Shown here: positions 1-9,340 of the stretch, in pieces
Position numbering within the stretch: position 1 is the stretch's first letter
Layout: each line of letters opens with the position of its first letter
From: Laspinema palackyanum D2a
GTDB lineage: Bacteria; Cyanobacteriota; Cyanobacteriia; Cyanobacteriales; Laspinemataceae
Reading direction: 5' to 3'
NCBI GenBank assembly: GCA_025370845.1
Contig: JAMXFF010000013.1
Coordinates: 83,934 to 147,933, forward strand
Length of the DNA: 64,000 nt
Notes under the pieces: model-generated
The model's database searches: none
What the model saw: only the letters and a program-made list of their open reading frames with translations
What the model was told of the DNA's origin: nothing
Program-made: the position numbers and the translations under genes

Positions 1-61
1 CGTTATCTTTCCGATGTTCGTAGTAACGACTTCAGTCGTTCCCCCATCCCCCAATCCCCTA

Positions 62-469
62 TTATACCCACTGCCCAATAATCACCCGAATTGTCCCATC
101 TTCCAAAACCTCCTCCTCCTCAACCGTAAACCCTTGTTGAGGCGCAGTTCCTATCAGCGCATGATAGGCATACCGCTGACTTAACCCCTTAACCCAGTCT
201 CCCGAATACTCACGGGAATCATAATCCGAAATCACCGCCATAAACGTTCCATCAACTTGCCGTTTAAATCCCAGATCATTACTCCGAGAACTAATAAACT
301 TGCGCCGCACAATCACCTCAGCAGACTCCTCGCGAATATCTCCCTCAAATCCATACAGAGGAACGGGAAAGTCATGAACTTCCACCGAATCAAACCCCAT
401 ATCCGCTAATGCTTTCGCCAAATAGTCTATCTGACGAATCTCCGTCTGAATACTCGTAAAATGGGACAT
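62..469 (-). CDS. ycf35: Ycf35/DUF1257 family protein, paralogue A
   Basis: About 135 residues. It begins MSHFTSIQTEI, the usual start of the DUF1257 (Ycf35) family, and keeps the family features: an LGFKR segment in the middle, an RYAYH stretch and a C-terminal EDGTIRVIIG. The reading frame continues upstream to 535, but the MSHFT start at 469 matches the family and the paralogue next door. It lies 28 bases after paralogue B and behind the Ycf46-type ATPase, all on the minus strand, so the three are probably one operon. The molecular function of Ycf35 is not established; the link to the AAA+ protein is a recurrent gene neighbourhood and suggests a client or cofactor role (inference). Confidence 0.85.
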   Translation of the reverse strand: MSHFTSIQTEIRQIDYLAKALADMGFDSVEVHDFPVPLYGFEGDIREESAEVIVRRKFISSRSNDLGFKRQVDGTFMAVISDYDSREYSGDWVKGLSQRYAYHALIGTAPQQGFTVEEEEVLEDGTIRVIIGQWV

Positions 470-497
470 AATATTTAACTTCTCTTTCTTGGTCACT

Positions 498-872
498 CTA
501 CATCCATTTACCCACCACAACCCGTAACGTTCCATCCTCTAAGTGTTCCTCTTGTTCTACCTGAAAGCCCTGTTCTTCTACCGATGCCATCAAGGTTTTA
601 TAAGCATATTTTTGAGTCACCTCCTCAACAAATTTCTCCGGATTAATTTGCGCCCCCCAAAAATCGGCCACTAATTCATAAGTCTCCCCAGTCCGGCGAA
701 ACCCTAAATCATACCCATTTTTTTGGCGAATCACATAATCCGCCGAGGTGGTTTGTTTTTGATACCCTCGAACTATGGTATTTTCCTCAACGTGATGCCC
801 CAACTCTCGCAAGCAACGATAGAGGGTTTCGCCGTTTTTAATTTGAACTTGAATCGTGGTAAAATGAGACAT
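498..872 (-). CDS. ycf35: Ycf35/DUF1257 family protein, paralogue B
   Basis: About 124 residues from MSHFTTIQVQI. The frame is open further upstream to 962, overlapping the end of the ATPase gene, but the MSHFT start fits the family. It aligns with paralogue A across its length (MSHFT-IQ, LGFRR, QKYAYKTLM, EEQGFQVEQEE, LEDGTLRVVVG). It sits 47 bases downstream of the Ycf46-type ATPase. Tandem duplicated Ycf35 genes with a divergent central part suggest two specialised copies. Family assignment is firm; function is unknown. Confidence 0.85.
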   Translation of the reverse strand: MSHFTTIQVQIKNGETLYRCLRELGHHVEENTIVRGYQKQTTSADYVIRQKNGYDLGFRRTGETYELVADFWGAQINPEKFVEEVTQKYAYKTLMASVEEQGFQVEQEEHLEDGTLRVVVGKWM

Positions 873-919
873 GATAGTTTTTCCTAAATCAAGTAAGTAA
901 GCGGGATGATTTCCAGAGT

Positions 920-2557
920 CTAATCGGAGTCCAGGGAATCCATACCTTTTTGGATGGACCACTGTTTTAACTCTTCGGTTAATTCCGTATCATTAGAAGC
1001 GGTTCTGGCACCGGCTTCCGCTGCCCAATGTTTTAATTCTTCGATTTGATAGCGGGCGATCGCCGCTAAGGGGACCGTTTCTTCACTGGCACGCAAAATA
1101 TCCTCCGTAGTAAAATCTCGGCGTTTTTCCGTCGTATTCCCTCCAAATGCGCGGTGCATTCCATCAATAATCACTTGTTCAATTTCCGCCCCACTAAAGT
1201 TATTCGTTTGACGGGCAAGTAATCCTAAATCAAACTCCCGCAACCGACTCGGGCGCAGTCGCATCAGGTGAACTTTAAAAATTTCCCGACGTTCGGTTTC
1301 CGTGGGCAAATTCAAAAAGAATATCTCATCAAATCGTCCTTTTCTTAACAATTCTGCGGGTAAAATCCGGACATTATTAGCCGTTGCCACAATAAAAACC
1401 GGAACAGTTTTTTCCTGCATCCAGGTAATTAAAGTCCCAAAGACCCGACGACTGGTGCCGGAATCCCCATCGGTGCCCCCGGAAATATTGCCAAAGGCTT
1501 TATCAATTTCATCAATCCATAATACACAAGGGGACATCGCTTCCGCCAGTTGAATCATCTGGCGCAACCGACTCTCGCTTTCTCCGACAATTCCCCCAAA
1601 TAATCTCCCGGTATCTAAGCGCAATAAGGGTAAGCGCCACTCATGGGCAATGGTTTTAGCAGAAAGGGATTTTCCGGTGCCTTGAATCCCGACGAGTAAC
1701 ACGCCTTTCGGGTTAGGAATTCCATAGCGGCGCGCTTCTTCGCTAAACACATCATTTCGCATTCTTACCCAGGTTTTGAGGTTATCTAATCCTCCCACAT
1801 TTTTCAGGGATTCTCGGGCGGGTAAAAACTCTAAAATTCCCGTTTGGCGAATGGTTTGTTTTTTCTCATCCAGGACGCTTTCAATGTCGGTTTCGTTAAC
1901 TTGTTGTTTGTCTGCTAATGCTCTAGCCAGAACGCGCTGAATGCGGGTGCGACTCAATCCTTGGCAGGCTTTGATTAATTGTTCTCGGGCTAATCCTTTG
2001 ATTTTAAGTTGTTCGGGGGTAACAAATTTTGTAATTAAGGCATTAATATGAGCGGCATCGGGGAGGGGAAAATCGATGACGGTGATTTCCTCACTTAATT
2101 CTGGGGGAATGGCGAGGGTATAGGCGGTTAAAATTAGGGTTTTGCGCGATCGCTGCAACTCCCGAGTGAGATTTCGCAACTCGCGAATCACGGGCATATT
2201 TTTGTCCGAGGTGGAATTTTTGAGGATCGGGTGTAAGTCGCGTAAGACAAAGAGAGAATCTTGGGGGGGTGCTTTGGCGATGCGATCGAGGGCGGCCATT
2301 GCTGATCCTTTTGCCGATCCATTATCTCCCCAACCTCGCACGATATCCCAGAATAATAGTTTCCGATGGGGCATTGACAATTGAGCCACTTTGTGCAATA
2401 CTTCCTCCACGGGTTCCTCCTCCACACCCACGAGGTAAAGAATGGGATAACGGGCCCGAATCATTAAATCCAATTGGGCAATTAAGGCCGCATGGGGCTG
2501 AGTTTGACCGCCCAGGACGGCATCGTAAACTTGGGGGGAGTCAGGAGGATTCAGCAT
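920..2557 (-). CDS. ycf46: AAA+ ATPase, Ycf46-like
   Basis: 545 residues. The N-terminal half (about 1-230) is an AAA-like domain that has lost a clear Walker A (it contains LFVLRDLHPIL in a Walker B-like place). The C-terminal half (about 250-480) is a canonical AAA+ ATPase: Walker A GIQGTGKS, Walker B CVLWIDEIDKA, an arginine-rich stretch GKFRF-like (RKGRFDEIFF) and sensor 2 NNFSGAEIEQ. This arrangement and length match cyanobacterial/plastid Ycf46 (Slr0374-type), linked in Synechocystis to inorganic-carbon and stress responses. It heads an operon with two Ycf35 genes. The ATG at 2557 lacks a strong ribosome site. A short acidic tail follows the AAA domain. Confidence 0.9.
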   Translation of the reverse strand: MLNPPDSPQVYDAVLGGQTQPHAALIAQLDLMIRARYPILYLVGVEEEPVEEVLHKVAQLSMPHRKLLFWDIVRGWGDNGSAKGSAMAALDRIAKAPPQDSLFVLRDLHPILKNSTSDKNMPVIRELRNLTRELQRSRKTLILTAYTLAIPPELSEEITVIDFPLPDAAHINALITKFVTPEQLKIKGLAREQLIKACQGLSRTRIQRVLARALADKQQVNETDIESVLDEKKQTIRQTGILEFLPARESLKNVGGLDNLKTWVRMRNDVFSEEARRYGIPNPKGVLLVGIQGTGKSLSAKTIAHEWRLPLLRLDTGRLFGGIVGESESRLRQMIQLAEAMSPCVLWIDEIDKAFGNISGGTDGDSGTSRRVFGTLITWMQEKTVPVFIVATANNVRILPAELLRKGRFDEIFFLNLPTETERREIFKVHLMRLRPSRLREFDLGLLARQTNNFSGAEIEQVIIDGMHRAFGGNTTEKRRDFTTEDILRASEETVPLAAIARYQIEELKHWAAEAGARTASNDTELTEELKQWSIQKGMDSLDSD

Positions 2558-2706
2558 TATAATCCAAGGGAGGCCCTTAACTGTTCGTGATAACTTATTC
2601 CCATTCTACAGGGTCAGGTTTGGGTTTGGGCAGGGAAATTGAGACGCGAACCGGGGAAATTCCAGGTACGGTGATGGGATAAGCCTCAGATCATTAGAGG
2701 AGGGAT

Positions 2707-4464
2707 TCAGGACTCGGGGTTGACGCTCTCACAACCCTCGGTCATGGGATGCATGGGGGAAAGGGGCAATTCTAGGGTAAAGCAGGTTTCGCCAAATGCG
2801 CTGGTCACTTTAATCTGGCCTCCAATATATTCAGTTTGTTTACGAACCAAGGCTAGTCCCAATCCTGTTCCCCCATGTTTCCAGGGGTCGGAACTGGGAA
2901 CGCGGTAGAATTTATCAAAAACGTGAGTTAATTCCGTGGCGGGGATTTCTAGGCTGGAATTTCTCACTTTAAGATGTAACCGGGAGCGATCGCACCGCGC
3001 TGTAATGGTGATTCGGCCTTGGGCCGGGGTATATTTGCAGGCATTTTCTAGCAATTCCGTGAGAATTCTCTGCAAAATCTCTGCATCGCAGAGAATCGGG
3101 GGAAGGGCGGAGTCGATATCTATATCCAAGAGTTGTTGGGTCTTTTGCACTTTTTGGATAAAAGGGGCAACCACATTTCCCACCCACTGTTGTATCAAAA
3201 CCGGAGTGAACGAAACGGGTTCGATCGCCGCTTCCAGGCGTTGCAACTCCAGAATGCTATCAATCAGGCGAATTTCGCGATCGCACTCTTCCCGCAAAAT
3301 TTTAATATACCCCTCGGCGCGATCCAAGCTATGAGGCGGTTTGCTCTCTCTCCCCTCCGATGGCGTCGTCACCGAGGAGGACTCCTGTTGCCGTTTTTGT
3401 TCCACCATTTCTAAAATTTGCACCGCCATTTTGATATTGGCGATCGGGGTGCGTAATTCATGGCTGACGGTACTGAGAAAATCATCTTTCAAGCGATTCA
3501 GACGCTCTAATTCTTGGACTTGGGCGAGGGAAGCTTGATACAATCGCGCTTGACGGACGGCGATCGCGCATTGGGAGGCCACTTGCTGCACCAGTGCGAT
3601 TTCTGTGAGACTGAATCCCTCCTGGGCGGGTTTACATAAACATAAGTTCCCGATCGCCCCACTTTCGCCGAAAATAGGAGTCACCAGAATAGAGATTCCC
3701 TCGGGAAACTCATCGAGGAAGACGGGACAAAACTGCACACAATCCTCATGCAGTAACGGTCCATAAATCTCCGAAACCTGCCTAATCGCCTGCCCTAAAT
3801 CCGACACCCTGTTATGAGCATATTCATAGCACACAGTTTCGGCCTGGGGTGACGTTTGGTAGAGAGCGGCGTTACAATAATGCGACTCTAAGGCAACCGC
3901 CAACTCTCTCACTGCCGTCTGCAAAATTTGTCGTTCATCCAAACTATCCCGCAGTTTCTCCGTAATCCGATTCAGCATCGCTTCTTTTTCTAAGGCGCGT
4001 TGTAACTGCCGCGTGCGTTCCTGGACTTGCAAATCCAGTTCTGCCGCCAGAGTTTGAAATCGCTCCTCACTACGCCGGAGGGCTTCTAAAGTGCGATTAC
4101 GCTCGATCGCATGGTGGATCGCCCGGACCAACAGTGCGCCCACCAGTTGTCCCTTGAGGAGATAATCCTGTGCGCCTTTGCGAACTGCCTCGATCGCCTG
4201 TTCTTCGTCCTGAGAACCGGTCAAAATCACCACCGGGATAGTCGGGGCTTGGGATTGCACTTGCATCAGGGTTTCTAATCCCCAAGAATCGGGCAGAGAT
4301 AAATCTAACAATACCACATCAAACTCACTTTTTGCCAACTGTTTTAGGGCTTCGCTGACCCGCCAAACGTGAGCCAAGGTAAACTGCTCCTCGCCCAAAT
4401 CTAATAATATCTCTTGTAGAAGTTCCGCATCGGCGAGATTGTCCTCCACCAATAAAATTCTCAT
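2707..4464 (-). CDS. Response regulator-GAF-histidine kinase hybrid
   Basis: 585 residues, soluble. Residues 1-125 form a receiver domain (acidic pocket VEDN, phospho-acceptor D54 in LLDLSLPDS, conserved K in LLKGQ). A coiled segment (about 126-165) leads to a GAF domain (about 165-305) with Cys residues at CVQFCP and LCLCKP. The dimerisation/phosphotransfer helix has H335 in STVSHELRTP. The ATP-binding domain (about 440-570) has the N box ELLENACKYTP and G box GTGLGLALV. A receiver placed before the kinase implies that an upstream kinase tunes this one. It follows a closely similar receiver-kinase on the same strand (gap 170 bases). The signal is unknown. Confidence 0.9.
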   Translation of the reverse strand: MRILLVEDNLADAELLQEILLDLGEEQFTLAHVWRVSEALKQLAKSEFDVVLLDLSLPDSWGLETLMQVQSQAPTIPVVILTGSQDEEQAIEAVRKGAQDYLLKGQLVGALLVRAIHHAIERNRTLEALRRSEERFQTLAAELDLQVQERTRQLQRALEKEAMLNRITEKLRDSLDERQILQTAVRELAVALESHYCNAALYQTSPQAETVCYEYAHNRVSDLGQAIRQVSEIYGPLLHEDCVQFCPVFLDEFPEGISILVTPIFGESGAIGNLCLCKPAQEGFSLTEIALVQQVASQCAIAVRQARLYQASLAQVQELERLNRLKDDFLSTVSHELRTPIANIKMAVQILEMVEQKRQQESSSVTTPSEGRESKPPHSLDRAEGYIKILREECDREIRLIDSILELQRLEAAIEPVSFTPVLIQQWVGNVVAPFIQKVQKTQQLLDIDIDSALPPILCDAEILQRILTELLENACKYTPAQGRITITARCDRSRLHLKVRNSSLEIPATELTHVFDKFYRVPSSDPWKHGGTGLGLALVRKQTEYIGGQIKVTSAFGETCFTLELPLSPMHPMTEGCESVNPES

Positions 4465-4634
4465 GTTTTACACTTCATCCAATAAAATTAATGTTAAGGG
4501 AAACAAAATTCTTTCCTAATTTTACCTTAATTGTTGATAACGTTTGAAAGAAATTATGTAAATATCCAGGGAATTCAGCCCCCTGCCAATGAGCAGTGAT
4601 ACCTCACCCCGAGACCCGCCCAGGTGGAGTGTAA

Positions 4635-5816
4635 TTAAACCGGACTCGAACAGTCCGAGGGGTCCATTAATAGTGGGTTCACCATTAAGGGTAAGGTAAC
4701 CGTAAACGTAGACCCCTTTGCGACCTCACTGTTCACCTGAATCTTCCCACCTTGCACATCCACCGCATTTTTGACAATGGATAAACCTAGGCCAGTCCCG
4801 GAGATACCCTGAGTATTAGTGGCGCGATAAAAGGAGGTAAATAAGCGATCGCCTTCGCATGGAGGAATCCCGATTCCAGAATCCTGAATCCGAAAAATCA
4901 CCTGATTAGAGTCCACCATTAGGTCAAATTGAACCGGGCCCCCATTGGGAGAATATTTAATCGCATTTGAGAGCAGGTTGGTCAAAATTTGTTCCAGGAG
5001 ATTGAGGTCTAAGTACACCGGATAGGACTTCACCTGGCTCACCCATATTAATTCAATGGAATTAGCTTTTGGGGAGCATTGATTATCCAGTTGGATTTGA
5101 AACTCAGCCACCAAATTTTGGCAAAATTGGGGCAGATCAAACCAACTGGGGTTCACTGGGGTGGGTTCTGGGGATTCCTGATGCCAGAGTATCAGCAAAT
5201 CATTGAGGATTTTATTCATTCGTCCCGCAGACTCTTTGATTTTCCGATTCATATCCCGTTTTTTCGCCTCGCTAAATTCCTCCGTCAATTTTTCGAGCAA
5301 GTCTGCTGAGGCTAGAATGGTAGTGAGGGGATTGCGTAATTCATGAGAGAGCATTGAGATAAATCGAGATTTAATTTCTCGGAGTTCGCGCTCTTGTTTT
5401 AAGCAGGACTCCATAGCCATTTCATTTTTTTTTCGCTCGATCGCGTAGAACATTGAGCGGGTGATCGTGCCTCCACTGACTAACCCTTTGACTAGGTAAT
5501 CTTGAGCACCTTCCCGGACTGCTGTAATCGCCAGTTGTTCATCATTCAACCCCGTTAGGACCACAATGGGGAGGGTGGGGGCTTTTTCCCGCAGGGTCAT
5601 GAGGGTTTGCAGTCCTTGACTATCTGGAAGTGAGAGGTCTAACAGGATAACTTGGACGGGATCGCGATCGAGTTTAACGAGGGCCTCTGCTAATCGCACC
5701 ACATGAGTCACATTCCAAATCTGACTCTCCTGGCTCATTTCTAAAATGTCCTGGAACAGTTCGGCGTCCCCCAAATTATCCTCGACTAATAGGATATTTA
5801 TCAATTCTTGATTCAT
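4635..5816 (-). CDS. Response regulator-histidine kinase hybrid
   Basis: 393 residues, soluble. Receiver domain at 1-125 (VEDN, phospho-acceptor D60 in LLDLSLPDS, K in LVKG), then a short coiled linker, phosphotransfer H158 in SMLSHELRNP, and an ATPase domain (about 245-380) with LLSNAIKYSP, DSGIGI and GTGLGLSIV. It is a shorter relative of the downstream gene at 2707-4464, lacking the GAF domain; the receivers share the LLDLSLPDSxGLxTLM stretch, which suggests duplication. ATG at 5816 is preceded by a GGAGAACC ribosome site. No DNA-binding output domain is present, so it must act on another regulator. Confidence 0.9.
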   Translation of the reverse strand: MNQELINILLVEDNLGDAELFQDILEMSQESQIWNVTHVVRLAEALVKLDRDPVQVILLDLSLPDSQGLQTLMTLREKAPTLPIVVLTGLNDEQLAITAVREGAQDYLVKGLVSGGTITRSMFYAIERKKNEMAMESCLKQERELREIKSRFISMLSHELRNPLTTILASADLLEKLTEEFSEAKKRDMNRKIKESAGRMNKILNDLLILWHQESPEPTPVNPSWFDLPQFCQNLVAEFQIQLDNQCSPKANSIELIWVSQVKSYPVYLDLNLLEQILTNLLSNAIKYSPNGGPVQFDLMVDSNQVIFRIQDSGIGIPPCEGDRLFTSFYRATNTQGISGTGLGLSIVKNAVDVQGGKIQVNSEVAKGSTFTVTLPLMVNPLLMDPSDCSSPV

Positions 5817-6541
5817 AGTGGTTCTCCATTAAATTGGGTAAACTCTCAAAGGGGCTTGCAGGTGGATCTAGTCGGGAAGAATCCGCGAAATAGGGCCTCT
5901 CCATCAATTCGGTGATTGGGTGAGACTAAGTTGACGCTTCGGTACTACCGATTTGAGAGTCAAGAGAGAGTCAAGAGAGAGTCAAGAGAAATCTGGATTG
6001 ATATCAGTCTGCGCGGAATCATGTTTTGACGACGAGGAAAGGGTCCTTTTAATATCTCTGGGAAAAGGGGTCACTGTCGTTCGGTTTTCCCGCCTTTTTT
6101 TACTGGGGAGAGATTAATTTGCCCAATGGCTGGTCTGGTGTCTGTTTGATTAACCTGGGACCTTCCCTCTGGTAAGGGTTGACCACCTCTAAAGATATTT
6201 CTTTTGGGATTTAAACCCGGGGATTTTTTCCTTGCTGTTTTGATTCCGGTCATTAAACGCAGTTTGGCTAAATATTTTATCATCGTCAGAGTAAACTTTC
6301 AAGTGTTTTTAGAAAAAAATCGGTAGCAACAGCCCAGGAGGGTAGAGTGATGCCCCTTGTAGCAACGATGTATTTCGGTCCTGGACATCGCGGCAGGGTC
6401 GGGGGTTAAATCTAATCCATGCCCCTGCTGTTTTTTCTCCTGTATCCGGTTCGCGATCGCCTCCCGGGTTCGACTCCGCCTCAAGTTGGGGCTGCCATCC
6501 TGGATCAACCGTCAGAGTGGGTCAAGGGTTGCGGATAGAAA
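5817..6541. other. Intergenic region without a convincing gene
   Basis: 725 bases between two minus-strand kinase genes. It carries a short direct repeat at about 5955-5990 (three units of GAGAGTCAAGA). Open frames at 6071-6283 and 6299-6508 have no recognisable protein features or ribosome sites, and I do not call them. The left part should hold the promoter of the receiver-kinase at 5816. Confidence 0.5.
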
Positions 6542-9109
6542 TCACTCCTCAATGGGGCTAGAATTAGCCAGCGTAAAGTAGAAAATTGCCCCGCGATCGG
6601 GTTCAGATTCAACCCATATATGACCCCGATGGCGTTCGACAATGCGCTTACAAATGGCTAATCCAATTCCGGTCCCGGGATATTCCTCTCGGGTATGCAA
6701 CCGTTGGAAAATTTGAAAGATGCGATCGCCATGTTTGGGGTCGATACCAATGCCATTATCCCGCACAGAAAACAACCATTCTCCTTCCTGATAATGGGCC
6801 TCAATCTGTACCTGGGGAGGTTGCAATCCCCGATATTTAATCGCGTTAGCAATCAAGTTTTGAAATAACTGGAGCAATTGAGTTTTATCCCCGAAAACAC
6901 GAGGCAAATTCTGCCAACTGATTCGGGCATCACTTTTACAAATGGCGATTTTTAAATTAGAAATAGCCCGAGTTATAACTTCATGACAATCCACGAAATC
7001 GAAGGATTTGCCGTGGGTTCCTACCCGGGAATACTGCAATAAATCATGAATCAGTTGCTGCATCCGAGTTGCGCCATCCAGAATATAAGCAATGTATTTA
7101 TCCGCTTTAGCATCGAGTTTTTCCGGGTAGCGGAGAGCTAATAATTGAGTATAACTGGCAATCATGCGGAGGGGTTCCTGTAAATCGTGAGAGGCAATAT
7201 AGGCAAATTGCTCTAACTCCGCATTAGAACGGGCTAAATCAGCGGTATGTTGGGCGAGTTCTTTTTCAATGCGTTGGCGATCGGTGATATCCCGGGAAGC
7301 CGCCTGAATTTTGACCACCTCCCCTGTCTCCTGATGACAGATAGCCTGAGCATTCGTCTCAAACCAAAGATAATGTCCGTCTTTATGACAAAGCCGGTAA
7401 ACCAACTGGAACGGCACTAAAGCTTCTAAAACCGCCCGATGGGAAATTTCCACCTCGGGGATATCATCGGGATGAATCCACTCATAAGCCGAATGTCCGA
7501 TTAATTCAGAAGGGTTATACCCCAGCAGGGTGAAGCAGGAAGGGGAAACATATTGATAGATGCCCTCGGGGGTATGAGTGGAAATCATATCTGTGGCATT
7601 TTCAGCTAATAACCGATACCGAGTTTCACTCTCTCGTAGCTGAACCTCAGCACGAAGGCGATCGGCAATTTCCCGTTCCAACTGTTGATTCGTGTTTTGA
7701 AGTTGCGCCGTGCGGCGCTCAACTAACTCCTCCAATTGTTGACGATATTCCACCAATTCTGCCTCGGCTCGCTTGCGAAGACTAATATCCAAACCCATCC
7801 CGAGAATTTGTTTGGCAGCCCCTTCCGGCGTGCGCGAAAAGATAGTATCCCGACTCACCAACCAGTGCCATTCTCCCTGAGAATCCCGCATCCGATATTC
7901 GGTTTCAATAATCTCTCCATCCTGAGCTGAGATTAATTTGAGTTGGTTTTCCACAACCCTAGGCCAATCCTCCGGATGAATCGAATTCTGCAAAAAATCC
8001 GGCCCCATGTTTTGAATCTCTTCGGGAAGGTAACCGAGAATTTCGTTCAAATGTTGGTTGGAATAGATATTCCGATTTTCCTGCAAATCATAAAGATATA
8101 AAATTGTGGGCGTCGCATCAGCAATTTGTTGAATCAACCGCTGATTTTCCCACAGGGCATTTTCCACCACCCGTTGCTCGGTGATATCTTGATTGACAAA
8201 CATTGCCCCAACCATCACCCCCGATTGATTTCGTAACGGCATCGTCGAGTTGAGAATTGTTTTGCGCTTGCCGTTAAAATCTTCAATATCAATTTCTTCA
8301 TTCAAGATACTTTGTCCCGTTCGCAAGGTGCGGGATAACCCCCATTCTTCACTAGAGAGTTGCTTTCCTGTATCGGGCCACCATCCTTTATATTCATGAT
8401 AGTAGTCTATTCCCACATATCGAGCACCGCCCCAAATTTTTTGACCCGCAGGATTTCCTTGCAGGATCGTCCCATTGGCATCGGTAATCCAGACCCCAAG
8501 GGGCAAGGTATCCAAGACACTTTGTAATCTTTCTTGACTCTCCTGGAGGGCGCATTGAGTGTAGAGGCGATCGCTATCATCCTGAATTGTCCCCAACAGA
8601 TAAAGCGGATTTCCCTGACTATCCTCTAGGACTGAGACGCATAGATGGACCCACAAAATCTCCCCATTCTTGCGAATCAACCGTTTTTCCGTTTGATAGC
8701 TAGAAATTTCCGAGCGCTCATCCATTTGTCGGAGAAATTCTCGGGTTTTTTCCCACTCTTCTGGGACAGTAATCTCCCCAAAAGTCAGGGCCGCAAATTC
8801 TGAATCAGAATAGCCCAACAGATTACAAAAGGTGGGATTAACTTGCACAAACTCTTGCGTTTGCCAACGGATTAAAACCATCCCAATCGGTGCTTTTTTA
8901 AAAATATTTTTGTATATTTCGTCACTTTTGTGGGAGGCTGCTGCGGTCTCTGGCTGAGTCCGAGCATTTGTTAATTCCGCTTGCTTATGTTCTAACGCCA
9001 ATTCCAACGCCTCACAACGACGCTGTGCCAAGGCAAGCTGTTCTTGAAGGGATTGAGTGAGGCGATCGCCCGCCTCAAAATCCATCGGTCCCCCATTCTG
9101 ATTCGTCAT
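6542..9109 (-). CDS. Multi-PAS sensor histidine kinase
   Basis: 855 residues from the ATG at 9109, chosen because an AAAGGGGG ribosome site lies just upstream; an ATG seven codons earlier has a poorly spaced site. A coiled N-terminus is followed by four PAS/PAC units (starting near residues 70, 195, 325 and 500 by motifs such as FCNLLGYSDSEF, GVWITDANGTI, LNEILGYLPEE, CFTLLGYNPSEL), a coiled coil at about 455-495, then the phosphotransfer helix with ASHDLQEPLR and an ATPase domain with NLIANAIKYR, DNGIGI and GTGIGLAIC. The SHDLQEPLR type of H box is the one common in phytochrome-like kinases. No membrane segment is seen, so it is a cytosolic sensor. No response regulator is adjacent. Confidence 0.9.
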   Translation of the reverse strand: MTNQNGGPMDFEAGDRLTQSLQEQLALAQRRCEALELALEHKQAELTNARTQPETAAASHKSDEIYKNIFKKAPIGMVLIRWQTQEFVQVNPTFCNLLGYSDSEFAALTFGEITVPEEWEKTREFLRQMDERSEISSYQTEKRLIRKNGEILWVHLCVSVLEDSQGNPLYLLGTIQDDSDRLYTQCALQESQERLQSVLDTLPLGVWITDANGTILQGNPAGQKIWGGARYVGIDYYHEYKGWWPDTGKQLSSEEWGLSRTLRTGQSILNEEIDIEDFNGKRKTILNSTMPLRNQSGVMVGAMFVNQDITEQRVVENALWENQRLIQQIADATPTILYLYDLQENRNIYSNQHLNEILGYLPEEIQNMGPDFLQNSIHPEDWPRVVENQLKLISAQDGEIIETEYRMRDSQGEWHWLVSRDTIFSRTPEGAAKQILGMGLDISLRKRAEAELVEYRQQLEELVERRTAQLQNTNQQLEREIADRLRAEVQLRESETRYRLLAENATDMISTHTPEGIYQYVSPSCFTLLGYNPSELIGHSAYEWIHPDDIPEVEISHRAVLEALVPFQLVYRLCHKDGHYLWFETNAQAICHQETGEVVKIQAASRDITDRQRIEKELAQHTADLARSNAELEQFAYIASHDLQEPLRMIASYTQLLALRYPEKLDAKADKYIAYILDGATRMQQLIHDLLQYSRVGTHGKSFDFVDCHEVITRAISNLKIAICKSDARISWQNLPRVFGDKTQLLQLFQNLIANAIKYRGLQPPQVQIEAHYQEGEWLFSVRDNGIGIDPKHGDRIFQIFQRLHTREEYPGTGIGLAICKRIVERHRGHIWVESEPDRGAIFYFTLANSSPIEE

Positions 9110-9340
9110 AAAAACCCCCTTTAAACCCATCTCCCGGGTTAAATTTTAACATTCTCGGTTGACAGGGGTTCCCCGAGGCGAGACCATCATGAAGAGGGTG
9201 ATTTCGGGAGAGGGGATGAAGATTACGGGTTTCTAGGGAACCCAGACAAGGGACCGAAGTAAGACTGGCTTGCTGGGGTAAAATCCGGTTGCGCTATTGA
9301 GCGATCGCACTCATTGAGGACACTAGACGCAGAGGACTCT

